From Clostridiales bacterium Firm_18 (lineage in GTDB: Bacteria > Bacillota > Clostridia > Monoglobales > Firm-18): a stretch of 49,797 nt of DNA. The DNA lies in assembly GCA_001604215.1 (NCBI GenBank), contig LVAX01000033.1, positions 1 to 49,797 on the forward strand, in the 5' to 3' direction. Positions 8,745 through 17,951 of the stretch are shown piece by piece. The notes below the pieces were generated by a model. It did no database searches and was not told where the DNA came from. It saw only the letters and a program-made list of their open reading frames with translations. A program made the position numbers and the translations under genes. The stretch's first letter is position 1. Each line of letters begins with the position of its first letter.

Positions 8745-11700
8745 ATGACGAAATTTGAAACTGATATTATTGCGATTATCGCTGAAACTCCGGGTATTAA
8801 GGCCAGAGAAATAGCAAATAAATTGAATGTTGAACGTAGCCAAGTAAATTCCGTGCTTTATGGCACTCTTAAGACACGTTGCTATCAGGACTCAGACTAT
8901 TGCTGGTTTTTAAATGGTGCGGTCAAAAACGTTGTTACTCAAACCCAAAGCGCTACAATTCCGGATAAAAGGCTGGCTGATTTGTGCAAATACTATTTGA
9001 ACTGTTTAAGTCTCGAGGATAATAATGGTGTATCCGCTTTCCTGACTTCAAAATTTAATCTAGACTACACAGAATTGGGCAGTCTGAATTTTGATGAAAC
9101 AAACGAATCTGCTATACGGCTTTTACAAAGAACTTCATCTGAGAGGAACCTCGCTGCCTACATTGGCTATCCGGTAATGATAAAAAAATTTTATTCCACC
9201 AAGACTAATCAAGATTATTGGAAGATCGCACCGATATTTTTATTTGCTGTTGACACATCTGGCGGCTCTGTTAAAACTACTTCCATTCCTAGTGTAAATA
9301 TGGAAGTAATCAAACAATATTCTTCAAGAGATATCAATAGCCAGATTTATGATCTGGTAGAGCTTGAAACAGAACTCGGTCTTAATAGTGCTGATGCAGA
9401 AATTGAGATAGATGAACTGGTTGCTCGTTTGCAAACAATCAGACAATGGCACTGGAAAGAATCTCTTGATCCAGAAGGAATTTGCCCTATAACACCAATA
9501 GAAGAAATCACAGAGGAGGGTATTTACAATCGATCAATTTTTATTGTTACGGAGAGGTCTCCATATACTATTGGTTTAGAAAGTGAATTGTCCCAATTGA
9601 TGTCAGTAGATGAAAACTCTTATAAAGGCACAGCTTTATATGAATGGATTCATCCGGGGACAAAGGCCGATGCTTTTGAGCCTGTACATGATGATGTAAA
9701 TATTCTTGAGGTTTTACCTCTAAACACTGAACAGGAGCAGGCCATTCGCTACTCTTTAACCGAGAATTTGACTATAGTTACAGGTCCGCCGGGAACTGGG
9801 AAGTCACAGGTGGTTACAGATTTGCTTATTAATATTGCTTGGCAAGGGAAGAACGCATTGTTTGCAAGCAAGAACAATAAGGCTGTTGATGTCGTAGATA
9901 CGAGAGTAAATAGTATTGGACGCCGACCTATTATGCTACGCATAGGCGGGAATCAGTATGCATATCACCTTGCAGAGTTAATCTCCGATTTGTTAGCATA
10001 TACAGCTGATCAAACCGATAGAGAAGAATACAATCGATATGAAAGCAAATATCGGGATGAGATCTCAACTTACCTTAAAATAAAATCAGAAAAGGATAGA
10101 GCGATTGCTCTGCGCAACCAAGTCGATCATATTGAGCAACATGTTTGTTTGCTGCGAGAAAAGTGGGGTAATTGGTTTGGTAAAGTTTCAGAAAATGATG
10201 TGGTCGCCTTTAGTAATGCTTTTGGTGAGTTCATATCAAGCTACAACGCAGCGGTCAAATCAAAGCAATCAATTTTTGTAAAGCTATTCTGGTTTGCTGT
10301 GAAAAAATCAAGAATTGACAATGCACATAAAAAAATAGACTCGTTAAATCATTATTTATTAAAGTACGGTCTTCAGACGTTGTCCATTAATATCAATGCC
10401 ATCGATAACAAATACTTAGATCAAAAGTGTCAGGAAATACGAAGTAGTATCAACGCCTTACAAAGTCTTGTCGAGTATAAATTAGCACTTGACGAACTTA
10501 GCTCTATAGAATCCACGGAGGATATTGATAGACGCTTGTTGGAGCGCAAAGCCACTTTAGCAGATATTGCTGCAAAGTTATGGAACAAATGGTTGATAAC
10601 CCGACCTTTGCAAATTGAGGCTAATAAACGCATCGAAATGAATCAATATGTTACGGCTATGAAATTGGTTGGCGATGTCGATTTGTCCGAATATCCGGAT
10701 TTGCGTAAGCAGTTTAACCGCCTTCAAAAGGATATGACACAATTCCTCCCTTGCTGGGCTGTGACATCACTTTCTGCGAAAGGACGCATTCCATTTCAAC
10801 CCGGAATCTTTGATTTGGTTGTTATTGACGAAGCAAGTCAGTGCGATATCGCATCTGTTCTACCACTGTTGTACCGCGCAAAGCGGGCGGTAATTATTGG
10901 AGACCCTAAGCAGTTGAGTCATATCAGTTCAATATCAAAAGCTCAAGATTTAAGTCTTATCCAAAAATATGCAGTTGGTTTTGAATGGTCATATTCTACA
11001 AATTCTTTATATGCGTTGGCCAGTAGCATGGCTGACTCGAACGACATTGTCCAATTAAGGGATCACCACAGAAGCTATGGAGCAATAATAGAATTTTCTA
11101 ATGCTGAATTTTATGATGGAAAGCTAAGAGTTGCGACTAATTATGATCATCTAAAATGCCCAAACAACTATGCTGCTGGAGTAAGATGGATTGACATTGT
11201 AGGCAATACGATTCGACCATCAACCGGAGGTGCATATAACAATGAAGAGGTTTCGGAAATACTCAACGAACTTAGGCGTCTCATTAGCAATAATTATCAA
11301 GGAAGTATCGGTGTTGTTACACCATTCAGAGCTCAAGCAGATAGTATAAGAGAAGCCATTGAAAAAAATAAGGATATAAGAGATTACCTCTATAATAACA
11401 ACGACTTTCTTGTTGATACGGTACATAAATTCCAGGGTGATGAGCGGGATGTCATTATTTTTTCTCCTGTAATCTCAGTCGGTACAAGCTCTGGTGCAAT
11501 TGATTTTCTTGAAAACACAGGGAACCTTTTTAATGTGGCAATTACACGTGCACGAGCTGTTTTGGTTGTCATAGGTGATATGAATTATTGTGCTAGCTGT
11601 GGTGTTTCATATATGGAACATTTTGTTGAGTATGTACTCAGACTTGATGAACGGGCTACAAAAGAAGTGTGCACCTTCCAGACGCAGTCTCTTGGCCGTG

Positions 11701-12038
11701 AGTATCCAAAAGTATCGAATGCTGACCAAGTATCAGAATGGGAAAAAGTCCTTTATTCTGCGCTGTTTGATGCCAATATTATCACAATCCCACAATATCC
11801 GGTAGATAAATATAAACTTGACTTGGCGTTGATAAATGGAGAACGGAGGTTGGACATCGAGGTGGATGGAGAAATGTATCACAAAGATTGGAATGGTGAA
11901 CTTTGTTATAGAGATCAGCTTAGAAATCAACGACTGTTTGAGATGGGATGGGATGTAAAAAGATTTTGGGTTTATCAAATTAGGGATGAGTTGCCGTGGT
12001 GCATAGAGCAAGTCCGAAAGTGGTTATTAAATAATTAA
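8745..12038 (+). CDS. SF1 helicase with N-terminal HTH and C-terminal PD-(D/E)XK-like nuclease
   Basis: A 1097-residue protein. Residues about 1-55 look like a winged helix-turn-helix (GIKAREIANKLNVERSQVNS). The helicase core is of the Dna2/Upf1/AAA_11-AAA_12 type: Walker A GPPGTGKS at 347-354, a long insert with coiled-coil character (about 430-640), Walker B VVIDEASQCD (Asp695/Glu696), GDPKQLSH, VVTPFRAQ, VHKFQGDERDVIIF and NVAITRARA. The last about 75 residues resemble the DUF559/Vsr-like endonuclease fold: LDLAL (Asp1026), LDIEVDGEMYH (Glu1039, Asp1041), then RNQRLFEMGWDVKRFW. A role in unwinding and cutting DNA is inferred from the domains. ATG 8745 has GGAG 8 nt upstream. The 174-nt gap after the RT-nitrilase gene is AT-rich and could hold a promoter or small RNA. 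Base composition matches recQ and the RT gene, not the chromosome beyond 12 kb. Confidence 0.88.
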   Translation: MTKFETDIIAIIAETPGIKAREIANKLNVERSQVNSVLYGTLKTRCYQDSDYCWFLNGAVKNVVTQTQSATIPDKRLADLCKYYLNCLSLEDNNGVSAFLTSKFNLDYTELGSLNFDETNESAIRLLQRTSSERNLAAYIGYPVMIKKFYSTKTNQDYWKIAPIFLFAVDTSGGSVKTTSIPSVNMEVIKQYSSRDINSQIYDLVELETELGLNSADAEIEIDELVARLQTIRQWHWKESLDPEGICPITPIEEITEEGIYNRSIFIVTERSPYTIGLESELSQLMSVDENSYKGTALYEWIHPGTKADAFEPVHDDVNILEVLPLNTEQEQAIRYSLTENLTIVTGPPGTGKSQVVTDLLINIAWQGKNALFASKNNKAVDVVDTRVNSIGRRPIMLRIGGNQYAYHLAELISDLLAYTADQTDREEYNRYESKYRDEISTYLKIKSEKDRAIALRNQVDHIEQHVCLLREKWGNWFGKVSENDVVAFSNAFGEFISSYNAAVKSKQSIFVKLFWFAVKKSRIDNAHKKIDSLNHYLLKYGLQTLSININAIDNKYLDQKCQEIRSSINALQSLVEYKLALDELSSIESTEDIDRRLLERKATLADIAAKLWNKWLITRPLQIEANKRIEMNQYVTAMKLVGDVDLSEYPDLRKQFNRLQKDMTQFLPCWAVTSLSAKGRIPFQPGIFDLVVIDEASQCDIASVLPLLYRAKRAVIIGDPKQLSHISSISKAQDLSLIQKYAVGFEWSYSTNSLYALASSMADSNDIVQLRDHHRSYGAIIEFSNAEFYDGKLRVATNYDHLKCPNNYAAGVRWIDIVGNTIRPSTGGAYNNEEVSEILNELRRLISNNYQGSIGVVTPFRAQADSIREAIEKNKDIRDYLYNNNDFLVDTVHKFQGDERDVIIFSPVISVGTSSGAIDFLENTGNLFNVAITRARAVLVVIGDMNYCASCGVSYMEHFVEYVLRLDERATKEVCTFQTQSLGREYPKVSNADQVSEWEKVLYSALFDANIITIPQYPVDKYKLDLALINGERRLDIEVDGEMYHKDWNGELCYRDQLRNQRLFEMGWDVKRFWVYQIRDELPWCIEQVRKWLLNN

Positions 12039-12083
12039 TAACAATGTGCTTTTTATACTCTTATTATTTTTTGCGATTATATT

Positions 12084-12491
12084 AAATTTTGTGCCTTTAC
12101 AGAAGCAGAAAAAACTGTTGGACAGGAAAGTATATCGGAATTTGAGGAAATAATAGCTTTATATACAGGGAAATACCTTTGCGGCTGGGAATGCGATTGG
12201 TCGGCAATAAGGAGGCTGTTGATAGAGGAGAAATTCATCAGCTTACTGCTTGAAACAGCGGAATATTATAAGGCGAAAGAGGATTATCAGGAATCGGCAA
12301 AATGGCTCAAAAAAGGACTGTTGTACGAGCCGCTCCATAGAGAACTGAATTACAGGCTTATAGAAAGCCTCCTGCTGTCAAGTGAGCATAGATTGGCAGC
12401 AAAATATTATGACATTTATAAACGCGGGTTACTGAAAGAACTGAAAGAGGAGCCGGATATAGCTTTTAAAAAAATTTTGCTAAAAAACTAA
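12084..12491 (+). pseudogene. BTAD/SARP-type regulator, C-terminal remnant
   Basis: The frame is open from 12042 to 12491 and encodes the end of a bacterial transcriptional activator domain: EFEEIIALYTGKYL, a Trp-rich stretch, LLLETAEYYKAKEDYQESA, then helical TPR-like repeats ending in YKRGLLKELKEEP. This pattern is typical of the BTAD domain that follows an OmpR-like DNA-binding domain in SARP-type regulators or response regulators. No DNA-binding or receiver domain is upstream; instead the frame meets a stop 3 nt after the helicase stop codon. TTG 12219 is the first possible start inside the remnant. It looks like the 3' end of a chromosomal gene whose 5' part was replaced when the helicase block arrived or the region was rearranged. 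Confidence 0.65.
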
Positions 12492-12527
12492 GCACGTTAA
12501 GTGGTGGTTAAGTTAAATAGGGCAACC

Positions 12528-12735
12528 TCAAAAAGCCCACAACCGGATGATCTCTCTGTACTTGGTCATATGCTGACCTCCTCTAATGAATTTATGGCCA
12601 CATAGGTTGCGTGAATTCATTATACCGAGGCCTTACACGGCGGCTCAATCTGCTCCGTTAGCCCGGCTCATTTTTTGCCGGTAGGGGTGGCTCAACCTTC
12701 TCCGGTTTCGTGGTTCAAACTGCGATGGAATACTC
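12528..12735 (-). mobile_element. IS21-family element, terminal remnant with istA start
   Basis: On the minus strand a ribosome-binding site AGGAGG (12577-12582) precedes an ATG at 12569 and the codons for MTKYREIIRL, the typical IstA N-terminus, but the frame stops after 13 codons (TGA at 12528-12530). Upstream there is a promoter-like TTGAGC-18-TATAAT and a repeated block: TTGAGCC appears twice, with a degenerate TTGAACC near the outer end. Multiple short repeats at the element end are characteristic of IS21. Only about 200 nt of one end survive; no istB and no full transposase are present. Confidence 0.7.
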
Positions 12736-12752
12736 AATAATGGTGTTTTTTA

Positions 12753-12828
12753 TGGAGCTGGTGATGGGACTCGAACCCGCGACCTGCTCATTACGAATGA
12801 GCTGCTCTACCGACTGAGCTACACCAGC
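12753..12828 (-). tRNA. tRNA-Thr (anticodon CGU)
   Basis: The minus strand folds as a cloverleaf: acceptor GCTGGTG/CACCAGC, D arm GCTC/GAGC, anticodon stem GCTCA/TGAGC with loop TTCGTAA (anticodon CGT, reading the Thr codon ACG), variable loop AGGTC, T loop TTCGAGT, discriminator T and an encoded CCA. The T stem shows one C-A mismatch and one G-U pair at its outer end. The gene stands alone between the IS21 remnant and cdaR. Its 3' end faces the helicase/RT block, but no duplicated tRNA 3' end was found at the other edge of that block. Confidence 0.95.
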
Positions 12829-12888
12829 AACAATAGATATTATAAGTTATTTTGCTTTTGTTGTCAATGATTTTTTAACGAAAATTCC

Positions 12889-12976
12889 GCTCTTCAGCTT
12901 TTTCGCTTTTCAGCTTTTTCGCTTTTCAGCTTTTTCGCTTTTCAGCTCTTAAGCTCTTAAGCTTTTCCGCTTTTCA
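12889..12976. repeat. Octamer tandem array A (11 units, GCTTTTNN)
   Basis: Eleven consecutive 8-bp units: GCTTTTCA, GCTTTTTC, GCTCTTAA, GCTCTTCA or GCTTTTCC. The array ends 3 nt beyond the cdaR stop codon. On the minus strand the units read NNAAAAGC, the same pattern as the array at 20389-20484, so the two arrays are in opposite orientation around the cdaR-to-tolC block. Confidence 0.85.
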
Positions 12977-12979
12977 CAC

Positions 12980-13912
12980 CTACTCCTGCCTGCTGATTTC
13001 CACAGTTACTTCACTTATCCCGTCCAGTGTAACAATGTCGTCGGGTATATCAAGCTTGGCCGATTTTTTTGAGCTTTCATTCAAATCGGATACACTGATT
13101 GGCTTTGTATATATTTCCGTAATTTTGTCAAGAACCTCCGGCTTGCCTAAAATAACAATATTATTGTTTGTAATTACATTAGCTAAATAGTTGGAATGCT
13201 GGCTGTCCATCACCGGCTTTACCGGCACAGTCTTTCTCTTTAACACCTCGCACCTCAGCTCGACGCTTTCGGGCTGTGATGTTAAATGTTTGTTGGTGAC
13301 AATATCGTTATTTGTATTGTAGAAGGTTAAATTTCTGGTAACCAATATATCATTGCTGACATTGCTAACGTCAAGCTTTGCGACAACTTTTTCTATCGAT
13401 GCCACCAAATCGCCCGGTCCCGTAAGTTCGGCAGTGCTTTGTGAAGGTATGGTTTCGTACACTTCGAACCCCGCCTGGGGGGTGCCGGTAATTTCAACGG
13501 TAACCGGGAAAGACTGGGTAACCCGTTTGTCTATGGTAACATTTATGCCGTATGGCTTTTTTTCCACAACACTTAGTTCTTCAAAAGGCAGACGCACCGT
13601 AATCGGAAGGGAGAAGGTCCCGGTTTGGTTATATCCGTTAAGGTCAATAAATGCCATTATATCAGGTTTGTTTACTTTTGAAAGCATTGTGCGGGAGCCT
13701 CTTATCCTGACCGAAACGGTATCATTTTTTTCATTCGTTAAAATATAGCCTTCGTTGGTAAGAGTTATTGTGTTGGTGTACAACACCGGAATATCGTTTA
13801 TAGTAATGTCGATTTCGGGGTCGAGCAATATTACAACATATATCCATACGATTATTGCAAGAATAAAGGATATAATTCTTGTGGCTATGTCGGTTCGTAA
13901 AAAATCACTCAA
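12980..13912 (-). CDS. cdaR: CdaR (YbbR-domain regulator of CdaA)
   Basis: A YbbR-family protein of about 310 residues: a short cytoplasmic N-terminus, one membrane helix (IISFILAIIVWIYVVILL) and an extracytoplasmic region of repeated YbbR beta domains (for example the segments around PFEELSVVEKKPYGINVTI and PSQSTAELTGPGDLV). CdaR binds and modulates the diadenylate cyclase CdaA in Bacillota. It follows cdaA with a 4-nt overlap (TTGA), so the two are coupled. I prefer TTG 13912 to the upstream GTG 13930 because GGAGGGGG lies 8 nt before it. The usual third gene of the operon, glmM, is absent; the gene is followed directly by an octamer repeat array and then tRNA-Thr. Confidence 0.88.
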   Translation of the reverse strand: MSDFLRTDIATRIISFILAIIVWIYVVILLDPEIDITINDIPVLYTNTITLTNEGYILTNEKNDTVSVRIRGSRTMLSKVNKPDIMAFIDLNGYNQTGTFSLPITVRLPFEELSVVEKKPYGINVTIDKRVTQSFPVTVEITGTPQAGFEVYETIPSQSTAELTGPGDLVASIEKVVAKLDVSNVSNDILVTRNLTFYNTNNDIVTNKHLTSQPESVELRCEVLKRKTVPVKPVMDSQHSNYLANVITNNNIVILGKPEVLDKITEIYTKPISVSDLNESSKKSAKLDIPDDIVTLDGISEVTVEISRQE

Positions 13913-14745
13913 CTGTTTTTCCCCCTCCACAAAAGAATTTTCCTGCTTTCTTTTTTCTCGGAATCGGGAATAAGAATTTTAAGCAGCGCCCTTACAAGTG
14001 ATTCCACCGTAAGGTTGCGTGTAAGGGAGCCTTCAAGCGCAATGGATATTTTGCCCGTTTCCTCCGAAACGACAACCACAACCGCGTCGGACGTTTCACT
14101 CATGCCGAGTGCGGCACGATGACGCGTTCCAAGTTCTTGCATGAGATCCTGGTTTTGGGTGAGAGGAAGAAAGCAGCCGGCGGCCATAATCCTGTTTTCG
14201 CGCAAAACAACAGCTCCGTCGTGAAGCGGAGTGTTGGGAACAAAAATATTGACAAGCAATTCGGCGGAGATTTCGGAATCTATTGCAATACCGGTTCTTA
14301 CAATATCCGCAATTTTTGTTTTGCGCTCTATGACTATCAAAGCACCTATCCTGTTTTTGGAAAGGGTGTCGACACTTTCGGCGACTTTTTCGACCATTTT
14401 CCTTATTGTTTCGGGAGTGTTGGGGTTAAATATGTTCAACACCTGCCCGAACCTGCTTCTGCCGACCTTTTCAAGGGCGCGGCGAAGTTCCGGCTGAAAA
14501 ACCACAAGCATTGCTATTACCCCGAATTGAAGAGTGTTAAGCATCAGGTAATTAACCACGCCAAGCTGGAGCCATGAGCTGATTTGATAAATAACCAGTA
14601 AAACAACAATACCTTTGATTAGCTGAACGGCCCGGGTTTCCCTGAGCAAGCCTATTGCCTTATAGATTATATATGCCACTATAAGAACGTCAAGCAGATC
14701 CTGAATCCGTACAAATTGCACTATTTTGTGTAAAAAATCCGGCAA
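13909..14745 (-). CDS. cdaA: Diadenylate cyclase CdaA
   Basis: A 278-residue membrane diadenylate cyclase that makes c-di-AMP from two ATP. Three N-terminal membrane helices (about 10-30, 38-60, 63-83) are followed by a DAC (DisA_N) domain with the catalytic DGA motif (residues 176-178, LHDGAVV) and the RHR motif (208-210, GTRHRAAL). The TTG start is well supported by GGAGG with 7-nt spacing. The gene has its own promoter between it and the RND gene. c-di-AMP controls potassium/osmolyte balance and cell-wall homeostasis in Bacillota (established knowledge). Confidence 0.95.
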   Translation of the reverse strand: MPDFLHKIVQFVRIQDLLDVLIVAYIIYKAIGLLRETRAVQLIKGIVVLLVIYQISSWLQLGVVNYLMLNTLQFGVIAMLVVFQPELRRALEKVGRSRFGQVLNIFNPNTPETIRKMVEKVAESVDTLSKNRIGALIVIERKTKIADIVRTGIAIDSEISAELLVNIFVPNTPLHDGAVVLRENRIMAAGCFLPLTQNQDLMQELGTRHRAALGMSETSDAVVVVVSEETGKISIALEGSLTRNLTVESLVRALLKILIPDSEKKESRKILLWRGKNS

Positions 14746-14785
14746 GGCTCCACCTCCGAAAATAAAATCGGTATTATCATATAAT

Positions 14786-14814
14786 ATTATATCTTTATTT
14801 TACACTAATTGCAA
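14786..14814 (-). promoter_or_regulatory. Promoter of cdaA-cdaR
   Basis: On the minus strand: TTGCAA (14814-14809), a 17-nt spacer and TATAAT (14791-14786), about 40 nt upstream of the cdaA start. It sits just after the RND pump stop codon, so cdaAR can be transcribed independently of the efflux operon. Confidence 0.75.
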
Positions 14815-14821
14815 AGGTTTT

Positions 14822-17800
14822 TTAATATTTTATTTCGATACTGCCCGAAACTTGTCTTTTTGCTTGTTTTTTTGCCTTTCTTTTGTTTCTGAAATTATCA
14901 AAAACGTAATATAAAACAGGTATAAATACAAGTGTCACAACCGTTGAAAGTGTCAGTCCCCCGATAGCAACGATTGAAAGGTCGCGGGTAAGCTCGGTTC
15001 CGCTTCCCGACGCCATTGCCATTGGGAACAGCCCTATAATGGTGGTAAGGGTTGTCATAAGAATAGGACGGAGCCTTGACTGACCGGAAATTAGCAATGC
15101 TTCCGTGCAGCCCGAGCCCTCGCTTCGCAGTTTTCCGGTGTAGTCAATTAATACTATGGCATTGTTTACAACCATACCGACTAACATTATAAAGCCCATT
15201 AATGCGGGAACACTAATCTGCGTTCTTGTGACAAACAAAGCAAACAGCCCGCCCGTCAACGCAAGCGGTATCGAAAACATAATGATAAACGGGTTAAGAA
15301 GTGATTCAAACTGTGATGCTATAATCATGTAAACCAAAAGTATTGCCACAACAAGTACAATTAACAGGCTGTAAAAGGAATCCTGCATTGACTCGATATC
15401 CCCGGTGAACTCATAGCTATACCCTTCGGGGAGTTTGTAATTATCCATGATTTTTTTAATTTCCGCCTGTACTACATTAAGGCTTTTATTTTGAAGGCTT
15501 GCCTCGATTGTTATGCTTTCTTGCTGGTTTATCCTTGTTATTGAAACAGGGCCGTCTTTTAACGATACATCGGCTATTTCCGCCAGCGGCACGCCGCCGC
15601 CTCTTGGAGAGGGTATGTAAATATTTTTAACATCTGTTAAAAACTCCATGTCGTCCTTGCCGTATTTAACCCGAATATCTATCTCCGTACCGTTAATTTT
15701 ATATTGGGTTGCCACCCTGCCGCTTATTGCCGTATTAACCGCACTTGCCACGGAAGCTGCGGATATACCGAACAAGGCCGCCTTTTCCCGGTTTACCGTT
15801 ATATTTGCCTCCGGAATTGCCTTTCCCGCGGAGCTTTTTACCTCTGTCGCACCCTCAACCTGCTGCGAAATCAAAGACACCACGTCCTCGCCTATCCTTT
15901 TGAGCTCGCCGGTATCGGTTCCGTTTAACCGGAAGCTAAGGTCGGAGGAGGAGTAAGAACCCATTGCCGATTCTGAAGCTGTTACGGCAATTTCCGCGCC
16001 TGCAATGTTTTTAAGCCGTTCCCTGATTTGAGCGGCAATCTCTTTTGAGCTTCTAATTCGCTTTTCCAAGTCAACCAACACAATGTAAACTGTTGCCGAA
16101 TCGGCATTGGTTGACATCATCATGGACATTTCCCCCGCGCCGACATAGGCAAATGCAAAATCTATTTCAGGAATGCCGTTTATTTCGGCCAAAATTTTCT
16201 CCGAGGTTTTCAGGTTTTCTTCAAGAAGTGTGCCCGACGGCATTGTGGCGGATATTATTATCTCACCCTGGTCCATTTCGGGTAAAAAAGTCGCCCCAAG
16301 CAGCGGAGTTATCGAAAGTGTCAGTATAAATGCGGCAAGCGTTATGAATATCACCGTTTTCCTGTGACCAAGAGCCCACTGCAAAATCCCTTTGTATTTT
16401 ATTTCAAACGACTCAAGCCATTTTTCCCAATTGTCCAAAAATGACTTAAACCGCTTGCCGTAGTGAAAATTCGCCGTATTGTCATACCGAAGCATCCGGG
16501 AGGCCGCCATAGGTACGAAGGTCAGCGAAACGACAAGCGACGCGGCAAGGGAAAAGCATATCGTAAGGGAAAGGTCCCTGAATATTTGCCCTATCATTCC
16601 TTTAATAAAAATCAAAGGTATAAATACCGCGCATGTTGTTGCGGTTGACGCGGCAATTGCCATTGCAACCTCCGTTGTCCCTTTAAGGGCGGCGTCAAAG
16701 CTTGACATTCCGTCGTCTCTTTTTTTGAAAATGCTCTCAAGCACAACTATCGAGTTGTCAACAAGCATGCCTATGCCGATTGTCAGGCCTCCGAGCGAAA
16801 TAATATTCAGTGTAGTATTGCTTACATACATAAGTGCAAAGGTTGCGATTACGGAAGTAGGAATGGAAACCGCAATAATCGCTGAAGCTTTGATATTCTT
16901 CAAAAAAACAAACAATACGATGATTGCAAGAATACATGCAAGCATCAATGTTTTTAAAACGTTTTTTATAGACAGCTTTATATATTCGGCGGTATCAACC
17001 AATACTGTAAAGGTCAGATCGGGGAAATCCTTTTTTATTTTTTCCAATTCCTTGTTCAGCTCATTGGAAACATCGACAATGTTTGCGTTTGATTGTTTTT
17101 GTATAACCATGGCAATGCTTGATTCGCCGTCTATTATGGCATGCGAGGAAGGTTCGGCGGTTACGCGGCTTACCTTTGCCAAATCGCTGAGCCGAAGCAC
17201 CGCTCCGGTCGGGGTAGTAATCGGCAGGTTCTGTATATCTTCAATCGTTTTGAATTCACCCACAGAACGAACCTGAAGGCGCAGGTTGCCCTGGACAAGG
17301 GTACCGCTCGGAAGGTTTAAATTTTCCGCGGCAAGATGAGAAATAATTTGTGCTTCCGTAACGCCGTAGCCTGCAAGCTTTTCCGGCTTTATCAATATTT
17401 CGATTTCTTCTTGCAGACCGCCCATTGAGGATACCGAAGCAACGCCTCGTATTCTTTCTATCCTGTTTTCGATTTTTTCTTCCACCGTATTTTGCAAATC
17501 TATAAGGTTTTTCCCGCCCCTGACTCCGACATAAATGGAATTCATGGCGGAGGGATCAATTTTCATTACCATAGGCTCATTTGCACCGTCGGGAAGATAT
17601 TGCTTAATCAAATCAACCTTTTCCCGGACATCAAGCGCTGCCATGTCCAAATCCGTACCGTCCACGAATTGCAGGACAATTAGAGAGGAGCCGTCGTTGG
17701 AGATTGTTGTAATTTCGTCCACGTTACTGACGGTTGCGAGCGCTTGTTCTATCGGCTTGGAAATAAGCTCCTGCACCTCCCGCGGTCCCGCGCCTGTATA

Positions 17801-17947
17801 TGATGTGCTTACAATGGCAATCGGAACGTCCACCGACGGCATTAAATCCATTTTAAGCCCCAAAAGAGCTACCAGGCCCGCAAGTATTACCATAAGCAGC
17901 AGCATTATCGTAGTTACCGGCCGGTTAATCGATATTTTTGCCAGCAT
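14822..17947 (-). CDS. RND-family efflux pump, HAE1/AcrB-SwrC type
   Basis: A 1041-residue inner-membrane RND transporter, the usual length. It starts with the first membrane helix (ISINRPVTTIMLLLMVILAGLVALLGL) and the porter-domain opening DLMPSVDVPIAIVSTSYTGA, has the two-fold 6+6 helix layout, and shows the transmembrane proton-relay region GGLTIGIGMLVDNSIVVLESIF, with the second repeat matching at GFIMLVGMVVNNAIVLIDY. Substrates of HAE1-type pumps are drugs, lipids or surfactants; the specific one cannot be read. It is the last gene of a three-gene minus-strand operon, 4 nt after the adaptor gene. Confidence 0.93.
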   Translation of the reverse strand: MLAKISINRPVTTIMLLLMVILAGLVALLGLKMDLMPSVDVPIAIVSTSYTGAGPREVQELISKPIEQALATVSNVDEITTISNDGSSLIVLQFVDGTDLDMAALDVREKVDLIKQYLPDGANEPMVMKIDPSAMNSIYVGVRGGKNLIDLQNTVEEKIENRIERIRGVASVSSMGGLQEEIEILIKPEKLAGYGVTEAQIISHLAAENLNLPSGTLVQGNLRLQVRSVGEFKTIEDIQNLPITTPTGAVLRLSDLAKVSRVTAEPSSHAIIDGESSIAMVIQKQSNANIVDVSNELNKELEKIKKDFPDLTFTVLVDTAEYIKLSIKNVLKTLMLACILAIIVLFVFLKNIKASAIIAVSIPTSVIATFALMYVSNTTLNIISLGGLTIGIGMLVDNSIVVLESIFKKRDDGMSSFDAALKGTTEVAMAIAASTATTCAVFIPLIFIKGMIGQIFRDLSLTICFSLAASLVVSLTFVPMAASRMLRYDNTANFHYGKRFKSFLDNWEKWLESFEIKYKGILQWALGHRKTVIFITLAAFILTLSITPLLGATFLPEMDQGEIIISATMPSGTLLEENLKTSEKILAEINGIPEIDFAFAYVGAGEMSMMMSTNADSATVYIVLVDLEKRIRSSKEIAAQIRERLKNIAGAEIAVTASESAMGSYSSSDLSFRLNGTDTGELKRIGEDVVSLISQQVEGATEVKSSAGKAIPEANITVNREKAALFGISAASVASAVNTAISGRVATQYKINGTEIDIRVKYGKDDMEFLTDVKNIYIPSPRGGGVPLAEIADVSLKDGPVSITRINQQESITIEASLQNKSLNVVQAEIKKIMDNYKLPEGYSYEFTGDIESMQDSFYSLLIVLVVAILLVYMIIASQFESLLNPFIIMFSIPLALTGGLFALFVTRTQISVPALMGFIMLVGMVVNNAIVLIDYTGKLRSEGSGCTEALLISGQSRLRPILMTTLTTIIGLFPMAMASGSGTELTRDLSIVAIGGLTLSTVVTLVFIPVLYYVFDNFRNKRKAKKQAKRQVSGSIEIKY

Positions 17948-17951
17948 ATAT

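Noticed and set aside
3400..12828. tRNA-Thr as attachment site with a duplicated end at the left edge of the RT block
   Set aside because: No copy of the tRNA 3' end was found near 2400-3500 and no integrase is present.
12889..12976. CRISPR array
   Set aside because: Period is 8 bp without spacers, far too short for CRISPR repeat-spacer units.
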